From Oscillospiraceae bacterium (GTDB lineage Bacteria > Bacillota > Clostridia > Oscillospirales > Oscillospiraceae): 64,000 bases of DNA. The first letter of the stretch is position 1; each line of letters begins with the position of its first letter. Below are positions 34,277 to 42,143 of the stretch, piece by piece. The notes under the pieces were generated by a model. The model had not been told where the DNA came from. It made no database searches and saw only the letters and a program-made list of their open reading frames with translations. The stretch spans positions 1 to 64,000 of the forward strand of contig JAFRPC010000031.1 in the NCBI GenBank assembly GCA_017429325.1, written 5' to 3'. The translations under genes and the position numbers were made by a program.

Positions 34277-34795
34277 TTACAGCAGGGCCCGGACGGCCTG
34301 CTCCCAGTCCGTGTCGATCAGCACGACCCGTTCCCCGGCGTGCCGGAAACCTTCGAGAAAGGCCCGGTTCTCCGCCTTCAGCCGCTCCGGCGTGCAGTCG
34401 CTGTCGTCCAGCCGGGCCTCAATGTCGGAGCCGTGGCGCAGGATAAGGTCAAAATTCGCGTCGATGTAGTCCTCGGTCATCGCCAGGCAGAGGAAGCGGA
34501 GGGAGGGCAGATAGCGCTCGCCAAAGTCCTTCCGCCAGTCGAAGGGCACATAGCAGCCCTCCACGATCAGGTTTTGCCGGTTCTCAATGGCCGTCTTGAT
34601 GATTTCGCGGACGATGGGCCAGAGGTAGTCTGTCAGCGCCTCGTCATCCGCTGGGGTCAGGGCGGTCTGCCCGCTGCGGATCAGGCCCATCTTCAGATGG
34701 TCGATGGAGAGGCAGGGGAAGCGGTACCGCTCCAGAAGCCGCTGGGCCAGCAGGGTCTTCCCGGTGTGGGACGCCCCGGTGAGCAAGAGGACCAT
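34277..34795 (-). CDS. P-loop kinase-like ATPase (AAA_33/zeta-type fold)
   Basis: A 172-residue small-molecule kinase-like protein. Walker A GASHTGKT is at 7-14, followed by SIDHLKMGLIRSG, which resembles the substrate-binding DxxR/K region of phosphoglycerate or polynucleotide kinase-like folds. LIVEGCYVPFDW is a plausible Walker B region. It is third in an operon with trxA and trxB, 12 bases after the trxB stop, with GAGGAG as ribosome site. No antitoxin-like gene is adjacent, so a toxin role is unlikely. The substrate is unknown. Confidence 0.82.
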   Translation of the reverse strand: MVLLLTGASHTGKTLLAQRLLERYRFPCLSIDHLKMGLIRSGQTALTPADDEALTDYLWPIVREIIKTAIENRQNLIVEGCYVPFDWRKDFGERYLPSLRFLCLAMTEDYIDANFDLILRHGSDIEARLDDSDCTPERLKAENRAFLEGFRHAGERVVLIDTDWEQAVRALL

Positions 34796-34807
34796 GGGCG
34801 GCTCTCC

Positions 34808-35719
34808 TCAGGAATTCAGATACCGGACCGCCTCGGTGGCGGCTACGGCGCCGTCGGCGGCGGCAGTCACAAGCTGCCGGACCTCCTTGGTCCGATTGTC
34901 CCCCGCCACAAAGACGCCGGGGATGCGGGTGCGGCAGTTTTCGCCTGCCACGGCATAGCCGGAGGCGTCCAGCTCCACCAGCTCCCGGAAGCTCTCGTTC
35001 TCCGGGACCCGGCCCACGGCCACGAAGAGGCCCTGGACCTCAAGGCTCCGCTTCTCTCCGGTGCGCTTGTCCGCCACCTCCACGCCGGTCAGGCGCTTGT
35101 CCCCCAGCAGGGCGGTGACTTGGGCGTTCAGCACGAGCTCCACGTTCTCCTTCTCCCGGAGCAGGGCCGCGGTGGCCTCCTCGCCCCGGAAGCCGTCGCG
35201 CCGGTGGATCAGATAGACCTTCCGGGCCAGCTCCGCCAGATAGAGGGCGTCCTCCAGGGCGGTGTTGCCGCCGCCCACCACGGCCACGTCCCGGCGGCGG
35301 AAGAAGTTGCCGTCGCAGGTGGCGCAGTAGGACACGCCCCGGCCCGTCAACTCCTGCTCCCGCTCCACGCCGAGCTTCCGGTTCTCAGAGCCGGTGGCGA
35401 GGATCACAGCCCCGGCCTCGTACTCGTCCCGGAGGGTTCGGACCAGCTTGGCCTCGCCCAGGTCCTCCACCCGGACGACCTTCTCCAGCCGAACCTCCGC
35501 CCCCAGCGCTGTGGCCTGGGCATAGAGGCTGTTGGCGAAGTCGGTCCCGGAGATGTGGGCCGCGGCGGGGTAGTTCTCGATGTCGGGGGTGTTGATGATT
35601 TGACCGCCCCAGGCCTTGGCCTCCAGCACCAACACGGTTTTGGCCGCCCTGCGGACGTAGATGGCCGCTGTCAGTCCCGCGGGACCGGCGCCTGCAATGA
35701 TTACGTCAAAGTGTTCCAT
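34808..35719 (-). CDS. trxB: Thioredoxin-disulfide reductase
   Basis: FAD/NADPH enzyme that reduces thioredoxin. The FAD-binding GAGPAG is at 10-15, redox-active CATC at Cys132/Cys135, the NADPH-site VVGGGNTALEDA at about 147-158 and the second FAD motif GVFVAGDNR near 268-276. Length is 303 residues. It follows trxA by 15 bases and precedes the P-loop kinase by 12, forming one transcription unit. The first Rossmann motif has GAG rather than the more frequent GGG, a common variant. Confidence 0.96.
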   Translation of the reverse strand: MEHFDVIIAGAGPAGLTAAIYVRRAAKTVLVLEAKAWGGQIINTPDIENYPAAAHISGTDFANSLYAQATALGAEVRLEKVVRVEDLGEAKLVRTLRDEYEAGAVILATGSENRKLGVEREQELTGRGVSYCATCDGNFFRRRDVAVVGGGNTALEDALYLAELARKVYLIHRRDGFRGEEATAALLREKENVELVLNAQVTALLGDKRLTGVEVADKRTGEKRSLEVQGLFVAVGRVPENESFRELVELDASGYAVAGENCRTRIPGVFVAGDNRTKEVRQLVTAAADGAVAATEAVRYLNS

Positions 35720-35734
35720 ACCCGGCCCTCAGGC

Positions 35735-36043
35735 TCACCGGAGCATGGCTTCGAGCTGCTCCTTGGGCACCAGACCCACGCTGCGGTCGGCCTCGGCGCC
35801 GTCCTTGATGAGGACCACGCAGGGGATGGAGGACACGCCGTACTCCTGGGCCAGGTCCATATTCTCGTCCACGTCGATGCCGACGACCTTCACGTCGCTC
35901 CGCTCAGCGGACAGGGTCTCCAGAACGGGCTTCAGCATCCGGCAGGGGCCGCACCAGGTGGCGTTGAAGTCCACCAGAACGGGCTTGTCGGATTTCAGAA
36001 CGACCTCTTCAAAATCTGCGCTTGTAATTTCATGGATCGCCAT
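35735..36043 (-). CDS. trxA: Thioredoxin
   Basis: General disulfide reductase, 102 residues, canonical active site WCGPC (Cys31, Cys34). The cis-Pro follows in SSIPCVVLIKDG. It is first in a trxA-trxB-kinase operon, so reductase and substrate are co-expressed. GGAGG sits before the ATG and a sigma-A promoter lies about 80 bases upstream. An extra Cys next to the cis-Pro (IPCVV) is unusual in thioredoxins and lies beside the active site. Confidence 0.96.
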   Translation of the reverse strand: MAIHEITSADFEEVVLKSDKPVLVDFNATWCGPCRMLKPVLETLSAERSDVKVVGIDVDENMDLAQEYGVSSIPCVVLIKDGAEADRSVGLVPKEQLEAMLR

Positions 36044-36120
36044 GTTTAGTTCCTCCTTAGTAATTTTTTATTATTTGTTGGGAAACTGCCCGCCTTCGGG
36101 GCGGCGCTGTTTACAAACCG

Positions 36121-36149
36121 ATGATAACATAGCCCGGCGGGCTTGTAAA
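36121..36149 (-). promoter_or_regulatory. Sigma-A promoter of trxA operon
   Basis: On the minus strand TTTACA (36144-36149), 17-base spacer, TATCAT (36121-36126). Confidence 0.8.
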
Positions 36150-36198
36150 GCCCTTTTTTCACGGTCCGCATGAGTTTCAGCAAAGGAACCTGCCCGCC

Positions 36199-36741
36199 TC
36201 ACAGCAGACACCGGATGTCCTCCTCCAGCTCCATGGGGTCTGCGATGGGGGCCAGACGGCGAACGACCCTGCCGCTGCGGTCCACCAGGAATTTGGTGAA
36301 GTTCCACCGGATGTCGCCGGGCTCCTTGCAGGTGGTACTGATCTTGGTGATGGCGGCCATAGCGGCCTTGTTCTTGAAGCCCTGCACCGCCTCGTCGGCA
36401 GGGGCCTGGGCCTTGAGCTCGGTGAAAAGCGGGTCGGCATTCTCGCCGTTTACGTCGATCTTGCGGAACTGGTCGAATTGGGTCTTGTAGATGCCCGTGC
36501 AGAAGCTGTGGATCTCCTCGTCCTCGCCGGGCGCCTGATGGCCGAACTGGTTGCAGGGAAAGTCCAGGACCTCGAGCCCCTGGTCGTGGTAGGTCTCGTA
36601 GAGCTTTTCCAGAGCCTCATACTGGGGCGTGAAGCCGCAGCCCGTGGCGGTGTTCACGATCAGCAGGACCTTTCCTTCCAGCTGAGAGAGGGGAAAGCGC
36701 TCGCCCTTGCGGGTCATAACGGACAGTTCAAAAAGAGACAT
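36199..36741 (-). CDS. Glutathione peroxidase-family thiol peroxidase
   Basis: A 180-residue peroxidase of the GPx fold using Cys, not selenocysteine: the active site NTATGCGFTPQY has Cys35. The Gln-containing FPCNQFG (61-67) and the Trp in IRWNFTKFLVDRSG complete the usual catalytic set. Bacterial Cys-GPx enzymes generally draw electrons from thioredoxin, which fits the trxA-trxB operon immediately downstream on the same strand. GGAGG lies eight bases before the ATG. Its promoter overlaps a perfect 15-bp palindrome, which suggests redox or metal control. Confidence 0.94.
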   Translation of the reverse strand: MSLFELSVMTRKGERFPLSQLEGKVLLIVNTATGCGFTPQYEALEKLYETYHDQGLEVLDFPCNQFGHQAPGEDEEIHSFCTGIYKTQFDQFRKIDVNGENADPLFTELKAQAPADEAVQGFKNKAAMAAITKISTTCKEPGDIRWNFTKFLVDRSGRVVRRLAPIADPMELEEDIRCLL

Positions 36742-36771
36742 GATGGATTCCTCCTGCTTATTTATTTTGTT

Positions 36772-36786
36772 TACAATTGAATTGTA
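36772..36786. promoter_or_regulatory. Perfect 15-bp palindromic operator over the peroxidase -10
   Basis: TACAATTGAATTGTA is a 7-1-7 palindrome. Its right half (36781-36786) is the minus-strand -10 box. The 7-1-7 geometry is that of Fur/PerR boxes, though the bases differ from the Bacillus PerR consensus. Confidence 0.7.
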
Positions 36787-36809
36787 TCAAATCTATACAG
36801 AAATGTCAA
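36781..36809 (-). promoter_or_regulatory. Sigma-A promoter of the peroxidase gene
   Basis: On the minus strand TTGACA (36804-36809), 17-base spacer, TACAAT (36781-36786). The -10 is embedded in the palindrome described separately. Confidence 0.88.
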
Positions 36810-36934
36810 GAGGATAATTGTAAACGATTTGAAAACAACAGAATCTGAAAGGTGCGCGATCGGAAGACGACCCGGCTCCGCGCTGGAATTCTACCCGCTT
36901 TTCGGGAAGCATATACTCCCCCGGGGGTGATGGC

Positions 36935-38233
36935 TTGGGAAAGGGGCGGACGCTGGTGCGGGGGACCCTGCTGCTGGCCCTGAGCGGGCTGGCCCTGCGG
37001 GGCCTGGGGGTCTGGTTCCAGAGCTTTCTGGCAGGCCGGGTGGGGGCCGAGGGGATGGGCCTGCTGCAGCTGGTGCTGACGGTGGGCGGCTTTGCCGGGA
37101 CCCTGGGCTCCGCGGGGGTTCGGGTAGCAGCCCTCCAACTCACGGCCCGGGCCTGGGGCAGAGGGGACCGCCCAGGCGTCGCTGCCGCTCTCTTTGCCTG
37201 TCTGCGCTACGGCCTGCTGGTCAGCGCCGCCGTCGGGGCGGGACTGATCCTGCTGGCGGGGCCGCTGAGCCGGACGCTGCTGCGGGAGCCCCGGACGGCC
37301 CTGGCCCTGCGGACCTTAGGCCTGCTGCTGCCGCTGCCGATCCTGACGGGGGTGCTGCGGGCCTGCTTCACCGCTTGCGGGCGGGTGAAGACCCTGGTGG
37401 GGGTGGATCTGGGAGAGCGGCTGGTCTGCGCCGCCCTGACCCTCCTGCTGCTGGCGGGGGCGGGGGAGAACCCGGCCCTGGTCTGCGGGGCGGTGGTGGC
37501 GGGGAGTTACGGCGCAGCCGCCTTCTCCTTCTGCGTGCTCTTCCGGCTCATGATGCGCTCCCTGCCCCGGCGGGGCGAGCTGCCGCCCGTGGCCCGGCGG
37601 GCCGTCCCCCTGGGTCTCAACGACGCCCTCCGCTCCGGTCTGGGGACCGTGGAGCAGTTTCTGATCCCCCACGGTCTGGAAAAAAACGGCTCCCGCCACA
37701 CGGCCCTGGCGGCCTACGGCACCGTGTCGGGCATGGTGTTTCCGGTGCTCTGGTTCCCGGCGGAGCTCATCTTCTCCCTCTGCGAGCTGCTGGTGTCAGA
37801 GCTGGCCCGGCTGCTGGCGAAAAAAGAGCACCGCCGCCTGCGGCGGCTGGTACGGAAAAGCCTGGTTCTCACGGGGACCTACGCCCTGGCGGTGGGCTCC
37901 GCCCTCTGGCTGGGCGGCGGCCTGCTGGGGCAGGCGCTCTTCCACAGCGCCCAGGCGGGCCGGTATCTGCGCATTTTCGCGCCAATGGTCCTGTTCCTCT
38001 ACCTGGACGCCGTGGTGGACGGCCTGCAAAAGGGCCTGGGCCAGCAGCTCCATCTGGTGCGCTACAACAGCTTCACCAACGTCATCGACGTGGCGGGCCT
38101 CTGGCTCCTGCTGCCTCCCTTCGGTCTGGCTGGCTACGTCTTCACCTACTGCCTGTCCCACCTGGTCAACTTCTTCTTGAGCCTGAGAAGGCTCCTGCTC
38201 GTCGCAGCCCAGCCGGATCTGTGCGAAAAGTAA
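36935..38233 (+). CDS. Polysaccharide/lipid flippase of the MOP superfamily (SpoVB-like)
   Basis: Integral membrane protein with about 12 helices over 432 residues. The N terminus RTLVRGTLLLALSGLALRGL and later LAGRVGAEGMGLLQLV match the opening of SpoVB/MurJ-type flippases, which export lipid-linked sugars. It is shorter than SpoVB of Bacillus (about 518). The TTG at 36935 is preferred, with GGGGGTGA immediately upstream. A CATATACT motif at 36910-36917 resembles a sigma-E -10 box, but no well-spaced -35 is seen. A spore-cortex role is plausible, not shown. Confidence 0.85.
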   Translation: MGKGRTLVRGTLLLALSGLALRGLGVWFQSFLAGRVGAEGMGLLQLVLTVGGFAGTLGSAGVRVAALQLTARAWGRGDRPGVAAALFACLRYGLLVSAAVGAGLILLAGPLSRTLLREPRTALALRTLGLLLPLPILTGVLRACFTACGRVKTLVGVDLGERLVCAALTLLLLAGAGENPALVCGAVVAGSYGAAAFSFCVLFRLMMRSLPRRGELPPVARRAVPLGLNDALRSGLGTVEQFLIPHGLEKNGSRHTALAAYGTVSGMVFPVLWFPAELIFSLCELLVSELARLLAKKEHRRLRRLVRKSLVLTGTYALAVGSALWLGGGLLGQALFHSAQAGRYLRIFAPMVLFLYLDAVVDGLQKGLGQQLHLVRYNSFTNVIDVAGLWLLLPPFGLAGYVFTYCLSHLVNFFLSLRRLLLVAAQPDLCEK

Positions 38234-38312
38234 TCAAAAAAGATGAATTATTTGAAACCTTTTTGTGGGTTTCTGGGTCTTATAGACAGACAGAGTGAAA
38301 GGGAGGATCGGC

Positions 38313-38504
38313 ATGGAGCGGGAGGACAAGTTTGCGGCGCTGTACAAGAAGCTGCTGCGCGGCTGCTTTGAGCCGGACCCCCGACGCGCCGCGGAGACCC
38401 TGCGGGCGGTGCTGGAGCAAATCTTCCCGACGCTGCCGGAGCAGATTTTCCCGGCGCTGCCGGAGCCGTCGGAAAACCCTCTGGAAAATCGCGGCGATTT
38501 GTGA
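38313..38504 (+). CDS. Small acidic/Pro-rich protein upstream of the membrane sigma factor
   Basis: A 63-residue protein of unknown function. GGGAGG lies six bases before the ATG. The C-terminal half contains a tandem duplication of eight codons (38415-38438 and 38439-38462), giving EQIFPTLPEQIFPALPE. The first half is amphipathic and basic (DKFAALYKKLLRGC). It is followed within 80 bases by the membrane-anchored sigma gene, in the same direction, so the two are probably co-transcribed and may be functionally linked. Confidence 0.6.
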   Translation: MEREDKFAALYKKLLRGCFEPDPRRAAETLRAVLEQIFPTLPEQIFPALPEPSENPLENRGDL

Positions 38505-38581
38505 TAGAATCAACCATAGAAAAGAAAGGGAACCAGGTGAACCGTATGAAAGAGAAGAATTGGAACCGAGGGGGACGGACG

Positions 38582-40813
38582 ATGATTGCTCCGGAGCTGG
38601 TGGCACGGGCGAAGGCCGGGGATCAGGCCGCCTTTACGGAGCTCTACGAGCAGACCAGCGCGGAGCTCTATCGCGCCATCCGCGCTATGGTCCGGGACGA
38701 GGACCTGGCCTGGGACATCCAGCAGGACACCTATCTCCGGGCCTTCCGCAGTCTGGACAAGTTAGAGGCCGACGGGGCCTTCCTGTCCTGGCTGCGGCGC
38801 ATCGCGGTGAACGTCACCGCCACGGTCATGGCAAAACGGCTTCCCACCACCTTTACGGACCTGGCCGGGGAGGACGAGGCCCTGCCGGAGCTGCCGGACA
38901 CAAGCCTCGAGAGCCAGCCGGAGCTGGCCCTGGACCGGCAGGAGACCTCCCGCCTGGTGCGGGAGATTTTGGCGGGGCTTTCGGAGGAGCAGCAGCTTGT
39001 CCTCGGTATGCGCTACTATGAGGATTTGAGTATCAAGGAGATTGCCGAGCTGCTGCATCTGCCCGTCGGTACGGTCAAAACCCAGCTCCACCGGGGCCGA
39101 AAGCGGGTGGAGACGGAGGTCCGGGCGCTGGAGCGGCAGGGCGTCAAGCTCTACGGCCTGTCCCCCCTGGCCTTCCTGCTGCGGCTGCTGCGGCGGCTGG
39201 AGCCCGCCGGAGAGACGGAGCGGCAGGTCCTGCGCACGGTCCTGTCCAGGACCTCCTCCGCGGGCGGCAGGGCCCTGTCCGGGGCCGGAACAGGCGGCGC
39301 CGCGCTGACGGGAGCCTCCGCGGGCAGCACGGCCCTGACCGGAGCCGCGGGGAGCGCGGTCGGCATGACCGTCACCACCCTGAGCCCCCTCAGAGCCCTG
39401 CTCAGCGGCACCCTCGGCAAGCTGCTGACAGCGGCCCTGGCCGTTGCTATGGTGATTGGCGGCATCTGGGTCTGCAACCGGCTTTTGAGTGTCTCTGCGC
39501 CGGAGATTGGCATCTACCAGCCCACGGAAACGCAGGCCCTCTCCTCTGCCGAGGACCCCCGCATGACGACGGAGCAGCTGAAGTCCGTCATGCCGTCCAC
39601 AGAGGGCGGCGAGGATCCAAGCACTCCGACAGAGGATGAAAGCGAGGCCGAACCTTCGGAGGACGAGAGCGAAGCCGAACCGCCGGAGGCCGGTAAAATG
39701 GAAAATCCCTTCTTCCGCGAATCCGGTTCCTTTGACGACAGCATCCTGGCTGCGATTTACAACGGGCCGTTTTCCGGCGACAGCCCGACTCCTACGGTCG
39801 TCTGGAACGAGGGAGAGCAGGACCGATTGCTCATATATCCCCGCTATGCCGACTCGGTGGTCAGCGCCAGGCGGATCGTCTACGTTACCGGAGAATACGA
39901 ACAAGAGTACCCAATGATTGAAGAGAGCCCGGTGTTTTCCACCGTCTGCGGGGAGGAGGACTGCATCGGAGCCGCTCTGGAACGGCCAGAGGATGCGCCG
40001 TGCTGGGTCATCACAGTCCAAGCCCCCAACGGAGCGGAGGGAAGCTGGATCCTGTCCAAAAACAACAGCTATGGAACGCCGATTTACGAATACCTGACAG
40101 ACGAATCTGCCGTCGGCGGAGAAGAGCATGTTGCAACAAATTACGCAACAGCTTTAATCATTTTGCGCGAGCTTGGTTATGTCACGCCTTACTTTCAGGA
40201 CGAATTTGAGGAAAGCAACCCCTACGTCTTGCTCGGCAAGAGCTTGACGCGGTCCGCCGCGTCCCTGCCCGAACAGTTCGGCCTCGAGCCCCTGGTCTTG
40301 TTAAACAACAGGCTTGTTGACGGCGACAGCGCAGTATGGTTAGATCGGGAAAATCAGATGATCGGCGATACCTGTGTGCTTGAGGCCGCCATGGTTCTTG
40401 AGCATTACATGGACGAGATGTATGAATCATTCGGAGATGATTATCCAGAGACGTTGGAAAGCAAAGTCGCGTGGCAGGCGGAACGCTTCGCAGAGGAACG
40501 TCTGCTCAGCTGCAGCGGGAGAGTGGCCGCTGAAGGCGAAGAGCTGCATTTCGACCTGTCCGGTCTGCTGGTTTACAACCACACCCTGGCTGCCAAGACC
40601 GTCTCTATCTCAGTCAACGGTGAGGAAGTCGGTGAATTTGCACTCACGGAGGGTGACTTCTTTACTGTGATTCCCCTCGACTGTATGGGGCTGCCCGGCG
40701 ACAAGCCGGTCCGGGTGGAGCTTCGCGTACTGGAGACGCGATTCGGTACGCCGGAACAGGCCTTGCTTTGGCTGCTTCCATTTCTGGGCAGTCCTCTCAG
40801 CGGAGGGAGATAA
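38582..40813 (+). CDS. Sigma-70 family factor fused to a transmembrane helix and large ectodomain
   Basis: A 743-residue fusion. Residues about 8-85 are sigma region 2 (LVARAKAGDQAAFTELYEQT, then DIQQDTYLRAFRSLDKLEA). Residues about 118-170 are region 4, with LSEEQQLVLGMRYYEDLSIK and LPVGTVKTQLHRGRKR. A Gly/Ala/Ser/Thr-rich stretch leads to one TM helix at about 279-301. An acidic linker (TEDESEAEPSEDESEAEPPE) then joins a roughly 400-residue extracytoplasmic part of unknown fold. ECF factors are normally about 180 soluble residues with a separate anti-sigma; here sensor, anchor and sigma are one chain. GAGGGGG precedes ATG 38582; an ATG at 38546 and a GTG at 38501 are earlier in-frame options. 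Confidence 0.85.
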   Translation: MIAPELVARAKAGDQAAFTELYEQTSAELYRAIRAMVRDEDLAWDIQQDTYLRAFRSLDKLEADGAFLSWLRRIAVNVTATVMAKRLPTTFTDLAGEDEALPELPDTSLESQPELALDRQETSRLVREILAGLSEEQQLVLGMRYYEDLSIKEIAELLHLPVGTVKTQLHRGRKRVETEVRALERQGVKLYGLSPLAFLLRLLRRLEPAGETERQVLRTVLSRTSSAGGRALSGAGTGGAALTGASAGSTALTGAAGSAVGMTVTTLSPLRALLSGTLGKLLTAALAVAMVIGGIWVCNRLLSVSAPEIGIYQPTETQALSSAEDPRMTTEQLKSVMPSTEGGEDPSTPTEDESEAEPSEDESEAEPPEAGKMENPFFRESGSFDDSILAAIYNGPFSGDSPTPTVVWNEGEQDRLLIYPRYADSVVSARRIVYVTGEYEQEYPMIEESPVFSTVCGEEDCIGAALERPEDAPCWVITVQAPNGAEGSWILSKNNSYGTPIYEYLTDESAVGGEEHVATNYATALIILRELGYVTPYFQDEFEESNPYVLLGKSLTRSAASLPEQFGLEPLVLLNNRLVDGDSAVWLDRENQMIGDTCVLEAAMVLEHYMDEMYESFGDDYPETLESKVAWQAERFAEERLLSCSGRVAAEGEELHFDLSGLLVYNHTLAAKTVSISVNGEEVGEFALTEGDFFTVIPLDCMGLPGDKPVRVELRVLETRFGTPEQALLWLLPFLGSPLSGGR

Positions 40814-40819
40814 TACAGA

Positions 40820-40864
40820 GCTCCCATAGAAAGCGTTGAAAAGCTTCAGGCTTTCTATGGGAGC
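40820..40864. terminator. 15-bp perfect hairpin between convergent genes
   Basis: Stem 40820-40834 with 40850-40864, 15-base loop, no long T run. It lies between the membrane sigma gene and the SLH surface protein gene and probably ends both transcripts. Confidence 0.65.
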
Positions 40865-40870
40865 GCAGGA

Positions 40871-42001
40871 TCAGTCGGCTTCGGAAATCTGATAGAGCAG
40901 ATCGGCGGCCTGCTGGCGGGTCAGCAGGGACTCCGGGGCGTCCAGCAGGGCGGCGGGGACGGCGGTCTCGCTGTCGGCGATCCGGGCGGCCAACTGCGCC
41001 GCCTCGGCGGCGGTGATGGGCTCGTTGGGCCGGAAGACCAGGCCCTCCGGGCCCTGTTCCCCGGTGATCAGTCCCCGGCGCAGGGCCGAGGCCAGATAGG
41101 GCCGCAGCCAGGCGGCGGCCTCCGCCTCGTCGGCGAAGCCGGAGGTCCGCAGGCCCACCTCCGGCTCAATGCCCTCCAGGTCCATGAGCATTGCCAGGAA
41201 GTCCCCCCGGCTCACGGTCTGCTCCGGCCCGAAGCTGAGCCTGTCAGAGATGAGCTCGCCCCCAAAGAGGCCGGTCTCCCGGAGCCAGAGGGCCGTGAAC
41301 TGGGCGTCCCGGTCCAGATCCGCGTAGGTCTGGGCGTCGGTGGGCTTGCGGATGGTCACGCGGACGGTGGCCGGGGCGGAGGTGTGGCCCGCCTCATCGG
41401 TAGCGGTGAAGGTGAAGCTGTCCTCTCCCACCTTGTTCTTCTTGGGGGTGTAGGTGTAGCTGCCGTCGGGCCGCAGCTCCACGGTGCCACGGCGGGGCTG
41501 GTTTACCAGCCGGTAGGTCAGGGCTCCGTCCCCGTCGTCGGTGGCCCGGAGGGTCCCGTTGTTGGGCAGGTTGCGCCAGGTCTCCAGCTTGCCGGACTGG
41601 GCCACGGGGGCCTCGTCCTCCGTGTCCTCCAGGTGGAAGGTCAGAACCGTCTCTGTCCCTAAATGCCCGTCCTCTACGGGCAGGAAGCAGAGGGCGGCCT
41701 CCCCGCCGGAAACGGGCTCCAGCCGCAGGCGGCAGAGCTCAGAGCGGGGCACGGCGTCCCCGGCCCGGAGCTCCCGGTCCCCGAGGAGCACCCGGGCACG
41801 ACCCTGGACGGGCAGCTCCGTCAGAAAAACGCCGTCCAGATCAACCCGGGCGTCCAGGTCCTCCCGGGAGAAGCAATAGAGACCCGTCTCGGCCTCCGGC
41901 GCGGGGGCGTCCGCAGGCGCGTCCGCCGCCGCAGGCAGGGCCAGGACAAAGACGCCGACGAACAGCAGCGCCAGCCGCAGAAATAGCTTGTGGGCTTTCA
42001 T
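40871..42001 (-). CDS. Secreted protein with cadherin-like/Ig domain and SLH repeats
   Basis: A 376-residue surface protein. A signal peptide (about 1-27, ending ALPAAADA) is followed by a region of unknown type. Next comes an Ig/cadherin-like domain (DGDGALTYRLVNQPRRGTVE, then GSYTYTPKKNKVGEDSFTFT and TVRVTIRK, about 155-220). The C-terminal part has SLH-type segments (SFGPEQTVSRGDFLAMLMDL; GLVFRPNEPITAAEAAQLAA) that bind cell-wall polymers. The ATG at 42001 is chosen because GGAGG is upstream and the signal peptide starts there. That ribosome site lies inside a hairpin that would hide it. Confidence 0.85.
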   Translation of the reverse strand: MKAHKLFLRLALLFVGVFVLALPAAADAPADAPAPEAETGLYCFSREDLDARVDLDGVFLTELPVQGRARVLLGDRELRAGDAVPRSELCRLRLEPVSGGEAALCFLPVEDGHLGTETVLTFHLEDTEDEAPVAQSGKLETWRNLPNNGTLRATDDGDGALTYRLVNQPRRGTVELRPDGSYTYTPKKNKVGEDSFTFTATDEAGHTSAPATVRVTIRKPTDAQTYADLDRDAQFTALWLRETGLFGGELISDRLSFGPEQTVSRGDFLAMLMDLEGIEPEVGLRTSGFADEAEAAAWLRPYLASALRRGLITGEQGPEGLVFRPNEPITAAEAAQLAARIADSETAVPAALLDAPESLLTRQQAADLLYQISEAD

Positions 42002-42043
42002 AAAAAAACTACCTCCTTCAATCAAATCGTCGGAGGTAGTTTT
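42002..42043 (-). promoter_or_regulatory. Hairpin sequestering the ribosome site (possible attenuator)
   Basis: On the minus strand AAAACTACCTCC (42043-42032) pairs perfectly with GGAGGTAGTTTT (42016-42005), 15-base loop, then TTT and the ATG at 42001. The stem buries the GGAGG and has a terminator-like T7, so it could block translation or end transcription. Confidence 0.75.
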
Positions 42044-42143
42044 CTCTGTTTTTAGAAAAGTATACAGCAGTCAAAGGAAGAAGTAAGAGCTAAGAAGTAA
42101 GAATTATCCCATTCCAAACCTCTTACCTCTTACTTTTTACTTC

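Noticed and set aside
27300..34300. Integrated phage or genomic island using the tRNA genes as attachment site
   Set aside because: No integrase, phage or conjugation gene, and no duplicated tRNA 3' end was seen, though composition is mixed.
34277..34795. Zeta-type toxin of a toxin-antitoxin pair
   Set aside because: No antitoxin gene is adjacent and the gene is tightly coupled to trxB.
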